A stretch of 64,000 nt of DNA, taken from assembly GCA_015680685.1 (NCBI GenBank), contig MNCI01023425.1, positions 221,715 to 285,714 of the forward strand, read 5' to 3'. Position 1 is the stretch's first letter; each line of letters opens with the position of its first letter. The translations under genes and the position numbers were made by a program. Below the pieces are notes generated by a model. It saw only the letters and a list, made by a program, of their open reading frames with translations, was not told where the DNA came from and ran no database searches. Below, piece after piece: positions 48,332 to 60,407 of the stretch. Source of the DNA: Gnetum montanum. Its lineage: Eukaryota > Streptophyta > Gnetopsida > Gnetales > Gnetaceae.

Positions 48332-48351
48332 CCCCCCCCCCCCCCCCCCCC
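48332..48351. repeat. Poly-C tract, 20 bases
   Basis: An uninterrupted run of 20 C (poly-G on the minus strand) next to CCTCCTCCTCC, in DNA that is otherwise about two-thirds A/T. It falls in the low-complexity acidic/Gly region between the coat-like and protease segments. Its true length may be unreliable. Confidence 0.9.
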
Positions 48352-48529
48352 AAATCAAAAAAAGAAGGTTCAAGGTCACTAATGCCAGTATCTGAGTATT
48401 CATTAGATTCTATGTAAATATCACTAAATTGAAAGAGAGTATAGGGATAAATGGTGTATTCATAATGCTACTCAGATAAATTATAATGCTCAATAACATT
48501 GTCTTGTAGAGAACATTGAGTTTTCTATA

Positions 48530-49300
48530 GACATTCTTTTGCAAAATGCTTTTCTTGGCAAATGAAACACTTAATTTAACCCTTTGGAAGCTTGGTCTTA
48601 TGACATTTAAACATTCCTCTAAATTTTTTATGTTTTTAAGGGTGAGAAGGGTGTTTAGACCATTGTGGCCATTTAGGCTTCCATCATCTCCTTTGTGGCT
48701 TTGGACAACAAGAGGATTTGTTCCACTATTGCAAACGACTTTTAAGACAAATCGTTTGGTAGAATGTTTTTTCCATTTTACTATTAATATTCTTCATTAC
48801 AACCTATTCTTTTATATATTAGCATAATTATCTATTTAATTCTTCTATAAGTTGCCTAATATAGTTGAAACTCATATCATCTAGTGACCTATTTCTATAT
48901 TTAATTTCCTACTAGTATTTCTTAGCAAATAGTTAAGGAATAGTGCCTAGGAGGTGTTCCTTTGTGACCCTATCATAGGTTAGCTTTTCATGATAATACT
49001 AGTCTTCCATTTGATCTAATAAACCATGGAAATTCTGGATCCTATGTAATTTAGCAAAAAAATACTCTTCTTTACGATCAGTAACATAGTTATCCTTATT
49101 ACCTAGAAACTCTTTAGCTATAGCATTAATAAATAGAATCATATGTTCATCTAAAATTATTCTCTTAATCTTAGCATCTATCTGATTCCACCATCATCTC
49201 AAATTACTTATGAATTTAAAGATAGCATTTTGGATCACATGTTTATATGGCTGATCCATATTCTATGTTTGTAGTTCCACATGATGCAAACTATTCACCA
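48530..49300 (-). pseudogene. Pararetroviral coat-protein-like segment with zinc knuckle
   Basis: A Trp/Phe-containing helical region near 49,200-49,000 (WWNQIDAKIKRIILDEHMIL, EYFFAKLHRIQNFHGLLDQM) resembles a capsid core. It is followed by a basic stretch and CFICQEKHFAKEC at about 48,530-48,570 (C-x2-C-x3-H-x4-C, one residue short of the canonical knuckle). An acidic stretch and the poly-C/G tract follow. Several stops. A gypsy gag would look similar; order and neighbours favour the viral reading. Confidence 0.5.
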
Positions 49301-49374
49301 AATGGTAAGAGGTTTTTGATATTAACACTCTAGAATAATTTAAAGATTAATATAGTACCTATTATAGCATAAAC

Positions 49375-49925
49375 ACTTCCTAGCTTCATATCTAATGGGA
49401 TGTAAATTATTATCAGTAAGCTATTTGACACAAATAGAAAGTAAAGTTGGGAATTGTTATTACTAAAGCATCAGATTCTAAGAAACCTTGTGCCTATGCG
49501 ATTATGACATCTTTAAAATTTTTGAACCTTTGGTTGAGTAGTGCTATCTAGCAAGGATTCTTTAGTTTGTAATTAAAGTGTGGATGGATGTGGATGTCAA
49601 GTTTTACAATATAAATATAGTTATATCTAGCTACAGTCCACTTCCTAACCTCCCTACGAGTAGAAATGGAAAGGGCTATGGGACAAATACTTGATCCACT
49701 AATCTCAAGTACACATTCTGAGAAATGCATTAAACTTAATGATTTAAGAAGAGATAGCTTTCTCAGTGGATAAATTTCACATTGTTTGGGTAATGGAGGC
49801 ATACTTGAACTAGATAATATGCTATAGAATTTAGATAATCTACAAGTATAAGGGTTATAAGAACATAATACAAAATGATTTTTACTATCCATGTTGATGC
49901 AAATAGCTTGAGAATGAATTATCAT
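49375..49925 (-). pseudogene. Pararetroviral movement-protein-like segment
   Basis: ATG at 49,925, open for 125 codons to 49,548, then continuing through one stop: VKLDIHIHPHFNYKLKNP, IALLNQRFKNFKDVIIA and FLESDALVITIPNFTFYL. The hydrophobic/Asn pattern around ALLNxRF and the position first in the polyprotein recall 30K-superfamily movement proteins, which enlarge plasmodesmata for cell-to-cell spread. Similarity is modest and judged by eye. Confidence 0.45.
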
Positions 49926-50704
49926 GACTCACTATGCATCTTACTCACCTATCCATCGACCTTTACTACATGCCTTACTGCACACCTAACCTAGTACTTA
50001 AATGAGTGAAGAAACATGAGAAAAACTTGTATAGCTACAAATATGAGAAAAATGATTCTTACCTATAACAATATATGTGAATTATAATTCCTCTTAAATG
50101 AGAATTACTTGATGATATAGATACTAGGCATGAGAAGTTCAAATGTCCAAAAAGGCCATGTAAGCTAGTAAGTTAATTTTATCTTTCATAATAGGTAACA
50201 TAGCACACAAGAAGCTAAAACTATTTAGATGATTTTGAAATCATCTATATGGATATTGTTAACTACATGACTAAAAAAAAAGAACTACCACATCAAAATA
50301 CTAAAAATTTAGAACAAGCAATATTGAGTTCAAAGATACTTGCTTAATAAAATTTTTAATCTATCTTCATGAACATGAGTCATGGTATTGAAGACAAGAG
50401 CTTTTTCCAAATAGTATTGAAATAGAATTATAAAAATCTTGTTACCATGAAATCTTAACAAGGTAGAATGCCACATAAACCAATATAACTAATTTTTAAC
50501 AACTAAGTTCAATCCTACAAATATCTATAGCACATAAGCATATTAAAATAAGATCCATTAGAAATAATTTTTAATATGAAGATACAATTGCATAAGAAAT
50601 CTATACTTTTAGATCAGATGAAAACTAACCAATGTTTAGAGATAAGCTTTGAAAATCATTAGCTATTAGAATCAAAAAATACCTCTATAAACCAATTCTA
50701 TAAA

Positions 50705-50716
50705 GCTCTGATTATG
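50705..50716 (-). other. Possible tRNA-Met primer site of the pararetrovirus
   Basis: Minus strand CATAATCAGAGC keeps the last eight bases of the consensus TGGTATCAGAGC. It lies ~780 nt upstream of the first viral ATG, a normal leader length. Confidence 0.35.
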
Positions 50717-51344
50717 TGGATATGAACTCATAAAAGGTATATCATAGCTATGAGAATAAATAATTTTTGATTATAAAGTTCATCAATTTCCATGTTAGCA
50801 AAGTAAGCCAAAATTACAGAAGTTTAGGATCAAAAATTGCTTCCATTTAATAAGAGCATGATAAATGCTTATGTAGAAAAGTAATTAAATATTGAAAAAT
50901 TATATAGGATCAAACAAGATTAAAGCATTTCTTATGAAAAGAATGAGGGAAATTAGTAGATTAAGAAATGCTTTAATTATGATTTCCATATTAGCTACAT
51001 CGGTATGCCTTATGTAGAACTAAAAATTATTTCTATTCATCCCATTGTCACATCTAGCTATTTTAACTCAAAGCCATCTAAAATTGAAATCCAATTGTAT
51101 TTAGTTTCCATAAGAAAGGTCATCATTGAAATAAAATATTAGCATTAAAAATTAATAAATAGAACTAGAATTTAGTTTTGTTAATCCCAATTATCTTTCT
51201 AACTAGCAAAGAAAGTAAAGCACCATTATCATGTTAGCATGAAAGAGGAGTACTAAAGAAAAATAACAAAATCATAAGCTAAAATTAATCTAGACATCAA
51301 TGTTGAGCCAAGGAAAGCTATTAAATTCACATGATTTCATCTTA
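50717..51344. other. No gene seen
   Basis: AT-rich DNA left of E2. No ORF or repeat that I can support. Confidence 0.5.
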
Positions 51345-51349
51345 GCTAA
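51345..51349. repeat. Target-site duplication of E2 (left), GCTAA
   Basis: GCTAA directly abuts the LTR terminus at 51,350 and is repeated at 60,403-60,407. Confidence 0.85.
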
Positions 51350-52217
51350 TAATGAGTGGGTAGGTACCCCTACACTCAACCATACAAATACGAGCCTATA
51401 CGCACGATCCGATTGAACTCCACAGACGAAATAGTTGTGGCATCTAGATAGTTGCACGTTGATCATAGTTCACTATCTTCCTAGCTGGACTAGTATTTTC
51501 TTTGTCACATATGGTTTAGTCCAAAGTGAGGTGAATGATGTGATCCTAAACTAGTGCTACTCTTATAGACAATTGGAAACAATCTTGATTAAGCTAATGG
51601 ACAATGGAAAATGAAATCTGTGCTAACCTAAGTATGATGAGCATCTGTCATTAATTATATGTATGCATCTTGGACCTCGTGTACTACTTCTAGGATTACC
51701 AAGCACACATTACTTAAGAACTACTAGCTAGATATGCTACTAGGTTACCAAGTAGTTACAGTTAAATGTTTGTGATTAGGTCATACTCATTCTACATTAC
51801 TAATAGGAAGTGTAAATGACCATAAAGGAAATATTAACTAAAAATTGTAATAAGTAATAATTAACAAATAAAAAATTAAAAGCTAACTGGATGCTACAAT
51901 GATGGAGTAATCCCAATCTTTATTGCTGATCATGTGCATGTCCAAGTATGTCACACTCAAGCAAAGGTTCTGTACAATTACAATCATCACACTACAGACA
52001 TGCACAGGAGAAAGAATTGAAAACTAACTGAAAACTAACAAAATAACTCTACTCTAATACTTAACAACTAAAGTCCTTTTTGTGCATCCAAATGTTGTAT
52101 TTATAGGCCTACATAGGAATCACAATATCATGTATTCAATATCGTTATCTAGGCTGCAATATCACCTACCCAATATTGAGGATCTGATATCGGCACTTGG
52201 AAAACCACAATTCATCA
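51350..52217 (-). repeat. LTR-C, 3' LTR of E2
   Basis: 868 bp; plus reading TAATGAGTGG...AATTCATCA (terminal TG changed to TA at 51,350). TATA box TATTTATA at 52,098-52,105; GATATC at 52,186 with AATATC/AATATT variants at 52,133-52,177. Confidence 0.9.
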
Positions 52218-52219
52218 TA

Positions 52220-52231
52220 CCCCCATGACTA
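52220..52231 (-). other. Polypurine tract of E2
   Basis: Plus CCCCCATGACTA; minus TAGTCATGGGGG, two bases from the LTR. It would prime plus-strand DNA synthesis. Confidence 0.8.
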
Positions 52232-52404
52232 AATAAGAACTCATCCTTGAGTCAAAAAAAATGAGAACAAGTTCAATTGATTACACAATGGATAGATATG
52301 GGATTACTGACTAACTAGGAATTACTCATGTTGTAGTGTGGGATTGAATAAAGAAAAATTGGAACATAGATACAAAATTTACAAAAGAAAACATTTGTTG
52401 GAAC

Positions 52405-55181
52405 TCATGTGGTTCCTAGTGGTGGTGGCTCCTCCATGGGTCTCTTCCCCTTATCTTGTACTCCAGGCTTTGGAAATGGATGTCTTTAAAGGAGTGCCTA
52501 AAGTTTTTCCTCTTTGGTTTAGGGGTCATGTGTCATCTATGCTGATACTCCAATGTTTGATGATGTCGACACCTCCCACGGGCACAGTAGTTGTAGGAAC
52601 ATCTAATTGGCCTTGACATACCAAGCCACAAACAACCATTATTCCTCTTCATAGGCTTTGGCTTTATCCTTGCATTCTTGATAGTCCATGAGCAATCAAG
52701 CCAAATCTACCATGACATTCTTTTATCCTTGGTAGTTGGTCTTGACCACCTCTAATTCAGAATTTGCTACATGTAATCTTTGCAATGTCTTCCTGTGTTC
52801 AGAAAATTTTATTTCATATTTAAAGTAGGTGGTTGCTACCTTCTTCTCTAATTCTATTCTTAGGCATCCTGCTGTCAACATGGCTAAGTTTTCATACCGT
52901 AGGTTTGCCAAATCCATGTACACTGTGAGATCTTGTATCTGCAGGTCTTAGCTTTTCAATTCTACTTAGTGGATGAAGGCATAAGTATCCAATATGGTCC
53001 ACCAAGTAGCATTTTGAGCACTGAGAGTGTTAATGTAAGCTTTGGCCATATGGATTTCTTTTTCAATCACCTATTTGTACATCCCCACTTGATCTTTGAA
53101 ATTCTCCTTGATATTTTCATGTTGCTTGGCCTCATTTTTTCATGTGCTTATTTCAATTACCATCTTCTAGCGGATCATGCGTACCTCCTTCATTGAGAGG
53201 GTTTTATTTTCTCTAGCCAAGTGATTCATATCCTAGTTGACCCTTATTAATTATTCTTACAATTGCTAAAAAAATTTCTCAAGAACATTCTTCTATTTTT
53301 CTACTGTGGTCAACTAGATATTTTCAGCGGTGAGGTGTTTATTTTATTCTTGTAAGGCCTTGAGTGCTTTGGCATGTGCATATGTTTGAGCTTGTGCCTT
53401 GGAAGGATTTGAATCAACCTTCTCCTTTTTCTTTTCCACTCTTTTATTATTTGCCAACAATTTAGTTAGTTGCTCTATCCAAAAGGATTCTAGCTAGTCT
53501 TTAGGGATGAATTGGGATGGATCCTACTATGTAGCGTGGAGGATGAAAAGCTTTTCTTGGAATCTTTTTCACTCCTATGCATGTTAAGCACTAACGTCTA
53601 CCATGACCAGCTTCCCTTTTGTAGAGATGAGATCTGACTGTGTTGTTGTGACATCTTGAGGGATGTCAAACAAGGATGTAATCACTTGTCTTGTCTGTAG
53701 CAACTAATCTAGAACATCCTCATGATCTGTAGGAGTCATTGAGGGACTAGCCAAGGCTTGGGCATCATGTGCTCCTATGAAATCTACTGGTGGGACAATA
53801 GGAACATTAAAAAATTCTTTGATGTGGTCTGCAACCACTTTTGCTACTTCTGCTACATCTTGGTGTTGCATAACCACTATTGTGGTGCCCTCACTAGTTT
53901 CTAATTACACTTGGAAGGATGTAGTGTTTCTAGAGATCTGTTGTGACTAGTGTGAATCTCCTCCTTCTATTTGAATGGACACCTTACCCTGTGCACAATC
54001 AATTGATACTGTGGATCATATGGCATCATCAATGATCCTAAAGAGATTTTCTTCATCATGGCTTCCCCAACTAACTTATTCAACAATGGCCGTGAGATGG
54101 CTCATCAATGGTTGATAGTCCTATGGCAACAGTGGTGGTTGGTCTTGCTGGATTGTAGGTTATGTGTTGGGTCCCACTTCCTACTATTGATTGGGTCTTG
54201 TGTTTGGAAGTTGGCAAGGCCCTATAGATTGCGGTGTAGTGGGCCCCACTATATATTCTTACTTAGGCTTCAGTGTCTCACAAGAATTTTTCCTTGGGGC
54301 TAGTGGCTTCAGTAATTTAGTAAATTAGGCATTTTGAGCCTTCCTAGGTATGTCATTGGTGTACCCCATAATTCTAGCACGTTGGCATAAATTCCTGATT
54401 AGGTAGGAAAAAGGCAATGCGAACTTCCCTCTTTGATATTCTTCAAACCACCTTAAAAGTTTTGTGAGATATAGATGGGGTAGGTTGGCATCAACCTTAC
54501 CCATCAAAATTGCACTTCCTATAGCTACATATGTGGAGATCCTATTCAATCCTTTTGTTGGGAAAATGTGATATGTGCCAATTTTGAAGTAGATCCTCTC
54601 TTCAAGAGTGAACTCTCCATATACTTTATCTTCTTTACCATAGGTCCTTTTTAACCATATCTTTAATGCATCCACATCAGAGTGAGTGGATAGGTGAGCA
54701 ACCTTGGGCCCTGTATTCAAAATATTCAACACTTTTGAAATAGCCTTGGTAGAGAAATTGTGGTGGTGTGTTCTTCCTTATTGTACCAAAATTAGTATGT
54801 CTTCCCTAGGTACCAATCAACACTCTCAGAGAGAACAGGCCACAGTGGAGACCCTTTAAGTTTGTCTTTGACTACTTTAGAAGAAAATTTAGTAAAAGGT
54901 CCAAAATTGAGTTCCATAATCATAGCTATTGACTTGAACCTTTCACAAATTACTTAACCACATTTCAGAGACAGAGTGAGATGTTGTTCCTATTCACATG
55001 CCCTCTTGGCTCCACCTTTGGCATGCTCTAATTGTGCAATAATAGGAGGTCCTTGACGAATGCTGAATGATTGTGCCTCTTGCTTTGCATGTTCTTTAGG
55101 AGGTTCTTGGCATCTACCTCTACTTGGCTTTTCGAATGCACCTTGAGAGGGTTCTCCTTATTGTCCTCATTTAGAGGCCAT
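52405..55181 (-). pseudogene. ORF2 of E2, full length but decayed
   Basis: ATG at 55,181 at the same place as copy 1 (after GATTGTAG), stop at 52,405-52,407. About 925 codons if whole. Conserved in order: KLKGSPLWPVLSESVDWY (about 54,860), KIGTYHIFPTKGLNRI and KVDANLPHLYLTKLLRWFEE (54,600-54,440), LPFSYLIRNLCQ, a Ser/Pro linker, a long coiled coil (about 53,900-52,720: LANLRYENLAMLTAGCLRIE, FKYEIKFSEHRKTLQRL), and a Pro/Thr tail (EEPPPLGTT). Very many stops. No catalytic motif, signal peptide or membrane segment is seen. It occupies the place pol has in E-auto. The role is unknown: structural, RNA-binding or envelope-like proteins are all conceivable. Confidence 0.7.
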
Positions 55182-55682
55182 CTACAATCACATGGGACTA
55201 ATTATCAGTAAGGCTATTTACAAATTTAGATTAATACCTTACTCCTTGCCCTTAATAGATTCAATTCTTGCCTAGTGTGATTCAGAGTCAAAAATTTTTA
55301 TAAAAATTCCCCTAAAATTTTTGATATTAGGTCCAATTTGATTAGGTGATTTCAAAAAATAATTTTCATGGTCTAGGTGAAGAAATAAAATTTAATTTGG
55401 CAAAAAAATTTATCATTTTTAAGGGTACTTACCCTTGATGATATCCTTAAGACAATGACAAATTTCGAAACAACTATGTGCAACTTGAAGTGTACCCTTC
55501 CCCCACGACTAAGTTAAACACTTCAAGTTTAAGCAGGTTCGATCAAAATGAGAATTGGAGTATTAATGAGCAAGTTATGGATGTTTGAATGATAGGTGCA
55601 CAAGTTGGAAAATTCATGGAAAAAAATTTCAACTCCCCTTGCATGAATAGTGAAAATGACGTTGGCATGTGTGGGGGTGTCC
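55182..55682 (-). other. Leader of ORF2 in E2
   Basis: Noncoding. A PPT-like CCCCCACGACTA lies at 55,500-55,511. It matches the copy 1 leader (9,521-9,982), including the TTTCAAC and GAGCAAG phrases. Confidence 0.5.
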
Positions 55683-55739
55683 ATATATATAGTATTTGTG
55701 GATGCGATATCACGTACCCGCTAGCACAAACATGATATC
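55683..55739 (-). promoter_or_regulatory. Internal promoter-like module of E2
   Basis: Minus-strand order: GATATC at 55,734-55,739, GATATC at 55,706-55,711, then a TATATATA-type box (plus CATATATATAG, 55,682-55,692). It is about 500 bp upstream of the ORF2 ATG. Same placement as 9,983-10,069, so conserved in two copies. Confidence 0.6.
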
Positions 55740-57124
55740 GTGTCCCTTCTAAAATAGGGTACTTAGCAAAATTGATAAATTTTTGAATTTCCAAGGCCAA
55801 AAATAAAGGATTTAAGGTTAATTTGAAAGATCTAGGGTAACGTTGAAGAGACTTGATGGCACCAAAAGTGTAATGAAGTCGAATTTTACAATGAAGTTTG
55901 TGAATAGAGTGAGGGAAAAGGACATGGAGTACATAGGAATGTTTGAATTTAAATGATGATAAAAGAAAGGATAACTTTAGCAATGTAGTACTTGGAGGTT
56001 ATAAGATGACGTGATGATGTGCAATGAGTGCAAATTTCAAAAGCTACGCAAGCGGATCCTCCACAAAGGAAGTTCCTACCTATCATGCCCTTACATAACC
56101 GCACCTTAAAATGTCTATAAGCACTAAAAGGGTGAAATGTAATCTACATCAGTGCAACAAAACACACACATGTAAATACCACCATGATGAGGTATGAATT
56201 CTATGCTACACAAGACACAAGTCAAAAATACATGAACAGTGAGATGAGACAAATCGTAGAAAGGATTGTAGAGATCGAGAAATGAGGTAACTAACCCTAG
56301 GCACAATAAATCTAAAGTGTGGGATGTGATTAATGTATCATTAGTCTTTCACTTCAAAATCAAGACCAAGTCTATGCCTCTGATCAGTGACATCGCATTG
56401 TTTCATCCAATGATGTACAACCATAAAAGCACTATGACAGTAAGGTGTACAATCACTTTGCCTTTTTTCCAAGGGAGGAGGGATTTGGAATTTCTTTGTG
56501 GCACATTCTTCTTTGATATTTTGTTTTCTAGTTTTTTTTTTCTTTTCTTCCTTTCTTCTTCTAGCTACTTTGGCACTTTTTCCTTTCCAACAATGAACTA
56601 GAGAAGGCACCAACCTTCAAGCATGGGTGCATGTCTTTCTAGTGGGACTCCCAAAATAGCATTGAGGTTCTTTATTTGGTGCCTTTATTACTCTTACTCC
56701 CATTTTTTGTTATATCTACAAGGACTTTAGTACAACCAGGCTGCATGATAGCACCTACAAATGTCACCAAAGAGAATCCACAAGTCCACTTGATGTCACA
56801 CCCTGGCCGTTCCATCTTGGTCCATCATTTTTTCACTCTAGGCATAATGAACACAAAATTACTGTAGGCTGTAATGATGACAAGAATATCATTGTAACTA
56901 TAGTATAACCTCTTATTAATAGGATGGGTGGGTGTATGTTTTGGCTCACTATCCAAGTAATTAGCCCCTTGTGACTTAATAGCATAGAACTCACCTCCAC
57001 CAATAAGTCAAATGAGTATTTTATTCACCAATGAGATTATGCTCAAAAAGACAAAACAACAAATTAAAAAATGAAAAACTGAAAAACAAAAAATTGTGAA
57101 ATCAAAGAAAAGGAAAAACATTTA
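55740..57124 (-). other. Noncoding segment between gag and internal promoter in E2
   Basis: No gene. It corresponds to 10,070-11,432 in copy 1 and resembles the 3' noncoding region of E-auto. It includes CTTTCTAGTGGGACTCCC near 56,634 and a PPT-like CCCTCATGACTA at 57,154 just inside gag. Confidence 0.5.
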
Positions 57125-59405
57125 CTAATTTTTCTTGTTAGAATGGAGGATATCCCTCATGACTAAACTTTTGAGCATGGCTAGAGTTAATAAATGGAAA
57201 ATGTGAATCTGTGCATGTTGGAAATATTGAGGTTCAATCATATCCAAACTACTAGGTGTGTTTTGACATGGTGGTTGGAATGTACCCAAATTGGGGTTCA
57301 CAAGGTTGGCATAGTGGGGAAAATTATAAAGTGTAGTCATGTGATAAGGAGTTGAGCCACTATGGCACTTGTGACCATAAGATGGTATGCAAGGATCAAT
57401 ATGTTTTCCTATGTGGTTATATTCATTAGGCCACATGGTTGTTAGAGTGTTGATTGATGGCCTTGATAAGGTAACTGGAGGTATTAAGTTCAAGGAGGAA
57501 AATGCATCATAGCATTGGACTTGTGCCAGGTTGGAGGGCACAATGGTTTTAGAACCATGTTGTCTCTTTCTATAGTCATGCCTAAAGAAAGTATGCTTTC
57601 AATGTTGTAAAGGACCTCCACTGCTATTGATATTAGAAGCATAAGTAATGTTTGTGGATTGATGGTATGGTGGAAAACCCTCTAGCACAACTGGTGGCAA
57701 TGTAGAAGGAGCTACACGATCAGAATATTGAGGGTGAGGAGAAGCATAAGGAACATGAGGTGGTGATCTTGTTGGAGAGGACATGGGTTGATAGTACTTA
57801 GGAGAATGATAATAATGAGGTGAAGTAGAGGATGCTAATCCAGTTGGGGAAATAGAATGCTGAACATAATAAGTGCTTGGGTTCAGATGGTATGAAAAGT
57901 ATGACCATGTGGTTGAAAATGGTATTTCTATACAAAATCTAGATGTAACATTCCCTCTCAATGCTCATGTAAATGTGACAAGATTTGGCATTGGCCTTTG
58001 GGGTGATCATACTGGAAAATGTCACATTGATATGTGTGATTTGCAATTGAGCTCTTATCCTTATTTTCTTCAACCCTTCTTTTCAATTTTTGAGTGGTGT
58101 CTTGTCCTATTTCTTGGTTTGGCATGGTTCCACCTCTAATAATGTTGGCATATTCTCTACATTTTCATGTACCCATTCCATTAGCTTATTGATCTTTGCC
58201 TTAATTTCATCTAGTGATTGTACTATTGGCAAAGATCATTCCACCTCCGTGAGGTAAGTTGATTTCTATACATCATGGACCTTTGTTATTTTAAGATTTT
58301 GGTCCTGTTGAGATCTTTCAACATTCTCCCATTTGGCTAGTTCTCCTACTTCTTTTGCTACCTGCTGAAGAAGCTCTTGGAATTGATGGGTTCATAGCTT
58401 ATATAGTTGACTTGGGGCATACATCCTTAGGGTCTCCCTTGTTTCATTGCGAAGCCCATCCATGTTGTGATACATTAGCCTTTCCTAGAGAACCCATGGC
58501 TTGGGCATTTGTTTAATAATGAATAATATCTTTCTAAGGCCATGTCCAAAGGTTCATGTTTCCCTTGTTTCCATTCTTGGACTTGTATCCTCAAGGCCAA
58601 CACTCTTGCATAGGATTGATATCTTTCAGTAAAGAGTTCTACCATTGTCAGCCAACTTCAAATTGATTTCAACTTTAAAGACTTGTACCATACTTTTGCT
58701 TGGCCAAAGAGTGTCATAGGGAAGAGCTTAAGTCTTTGCCATCCATTATCAATATTGTTCCATGCATAAGCATCATAGAAGGCTTGTAAATGATGTTGTG
58801 GATCTAAATCATAGCCTTCTGAAAACTTAAGAAAGTTGTTAAATCAAGCTTGGTAGATAGCTCTCTTTACAATGCTTGTAGGATATTCGAATAGCCTCTT
58901 GTATATGCATTAGGCTCTTAGTGGCCACCAAGGCTTCATTGTCACTAGGTAGGTTATGAGTTGGTGAGTTGGGATGATGTTGTCTTTGTTCATGTTGGCA
59001 TTCCTGGCTTTGCCTGTGGGTTCAATTTCTATTTCTACGTTGACACCTTGAGAAATAGTCATCCATGTCACGCCCTAACGTTAAAGGAGCATAGGAAGAG
59101 AAAGAACTAGAAGACTCATCATAACTTTTATAAGTCTCCCAATCATCCCTGGATAAATTCTTATTAGCCATTGAGAAGGTCCAAGGCCTTATGGGCCCCC
59201 TCATTCTATGGGATGTCTCATCCTTACTAGAGGTGTTAGAGTTGGATGACAAGAGTCCTTGAGTATTGTTGGGATGTCCATGAACATATGAAACTCTTGC
59301 ATAAGACTAAGTACTCCAAACTTCATCTTCATCATAAATTTCATTAGTTCTCCAATGAATTGCCTCGCTAGAAGTTGCGGTATCATAGTCTTGTGAGAGA
59401 GACAT
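57125..59405 (-). pseudogene. gag: gag of E2
   Basis: ATG at 59,405 (MSLSQDYDTATSS), 113 nt inside the primer site. The first ~120 codons (59,386-59,022) are Ser/Asp-rich and nearly open. The capsid-type domain (58,900-58,380) is broken by frameshifts, but RNETRETLRMYAPSQLYKL is readable near 58,460-58,400. The zinc element is CDIFQYDHPKGQC near 58,010, with a first-pair Cys position changed relative to copy 1. The Pro/Tyr/His-rich C-terminus is readable at 57,961-57,599 and 57,541-57,125. Confidence 0.8.
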
Positions 59406-59517
59406 TGTTATGAATTGTGTGTGACTTAATTGTAATTACTTTCTTTTAAAATATATATCATTAATGCTTCATTACAACAATCTTGTATAATATAACCAAC
59501 CTAGATAACTAGCACTC

Positions 59518-59535
59518 TCCCTAACAACAGTTCCA
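59518..59535 (-). other. Primer binding site, tRNA-Asp type (E2)
   Basis: Minus strand TGGAACTGTTGTTAGGGA, one base inside LTR-D. Differences from the tRNA-Asp complement are mostly C-to-T or G-to-A type. Confidence 0.7.
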
Positions 59536-59536
59536 A

Positions 59537-60402
59537 TGATGATTGGGTAGGTACCCCTACACTCAACCATATGAATACAAGCATGTACGCACGATCTGGT
59601 CGAACTTTGCAAATAGACTAGTTGTGGCATCTAGATAGTTACACATTGATTGTAATTTGCTATCTTCCCACCTAGACTAGTATTTTCTTTGTCATGTATG
59701 ATTTAGTCTAGAGTGAGATGAATGATGTGATCCTAAACTAGTGCTACTCCTAGAGATGATGGTTGCCACTGTTGATTAAGCTAATGGACAATGGAAAATG
59801 AAATCTATGCTAACCTAAGTGTGATGAACATCCATTCTTAATAATTCATATGCATCTTGGACCTTGTGTACTACTTCTAGGATTACCAAGCACACATTAC
59901 TTGAGCACTACTAGATACGCTACTGGGTTACCAAATAGTTACACTTAAATGTTTGTGATTACGTCGTACACATTCTGCATTAATAATAGGAAGTGTAAAT
60001 GACCATAAAGGAAATATTAACTAAAACAAAAATAATAAATAATAATTAATAATTTAAAAATTAAAAGCTAAGTGGATGCTACAATGATGGAGTAGCCCTA
60101 ATCTTTATTGTTGATCATGTGCGTGTCCAAGTACATCACACTTGAACAAAGGTTTCATACAATTACAATCATCACATTGTGGGCATGCACAGAAGAAAGA
60201 ATTGAAAACTAACTAAAAACTGACAAAATGACTCTACTCTAAGACTGAACAATTGACTCCCTTTCTATGTGCCTGAATGTTGTATTTATAGGCCTGCATA
60301 GGAATCACAATATCGTGTATTCAATATCATTATCCAAACTACAATATCGCATACTCGATATCGAGGATCCAATATTGGGTCCTAGAAAACCATGATTCAT
60401 TA
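59537..60402 (-). repeat. LTR-D, 5' LTR of E2
   Basis: 866 bp; plus reading TGATGATTGGG...GATTCATTA. TATA box at 60,283-60,290, GATATC at 60,357-60,362, and AATATC variants at 60,309-60,350. Confidence 0.9.
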
Positions 60403-60407
60403 GCTAA
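60403..60407. repeat. Target-site duplication of E2 (right), GCTAA
   Basis: Matches 51,345-51,349. Confidence 0.85.

Larger units (their letters stand above)
45880..50716 (-). mobile_element. Endogenous pararetrovirus relic (Caulimoviridae-like)
   Basis: Read on the minus strand the order is: tRNA-Met-like primer site (50,705-50,716), leader, movement-protein-like segment, coat-protein-like segment with zinc knuckle, aspartic protease, RT, RNase H. No integrase or LTRs are seen. That order, without integrase, is typical of plant pararetroviruses and differs from every other element in the window. All genes are broken by many stops and frameshifts and the RT catalytic site is changed, so this is an old, non-infectious genomic copy. 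A decayed Ty3/gypsy element is the alternative; the movement-like segment argues against it. Confidence 0.65.
51350..60402 (-). mobile_element. E2: full-length non-autonomous gag+ORF2 LTR retrotransposon
   Basis: A complete 9,053 bp unit: LTR-D (5'), tRNA-Asp-type primer site, gag, ~1.3 kb noncoding, internal GATATC/TATA promoter, leader, ORF2, polypurine tract, LTR-C (3'), and a perfect 5 bp duplication GCTAA on both sides. No protease, RT, RNase H or integrase is present anywhere inside. The LTRs differ visibly along their length, so it is old. Broken copies of the same structure lie in the 8-17 kb block, showing that the gag+ORF2 form is a real family rather than a one-off deletion. Confidence 0.9.
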
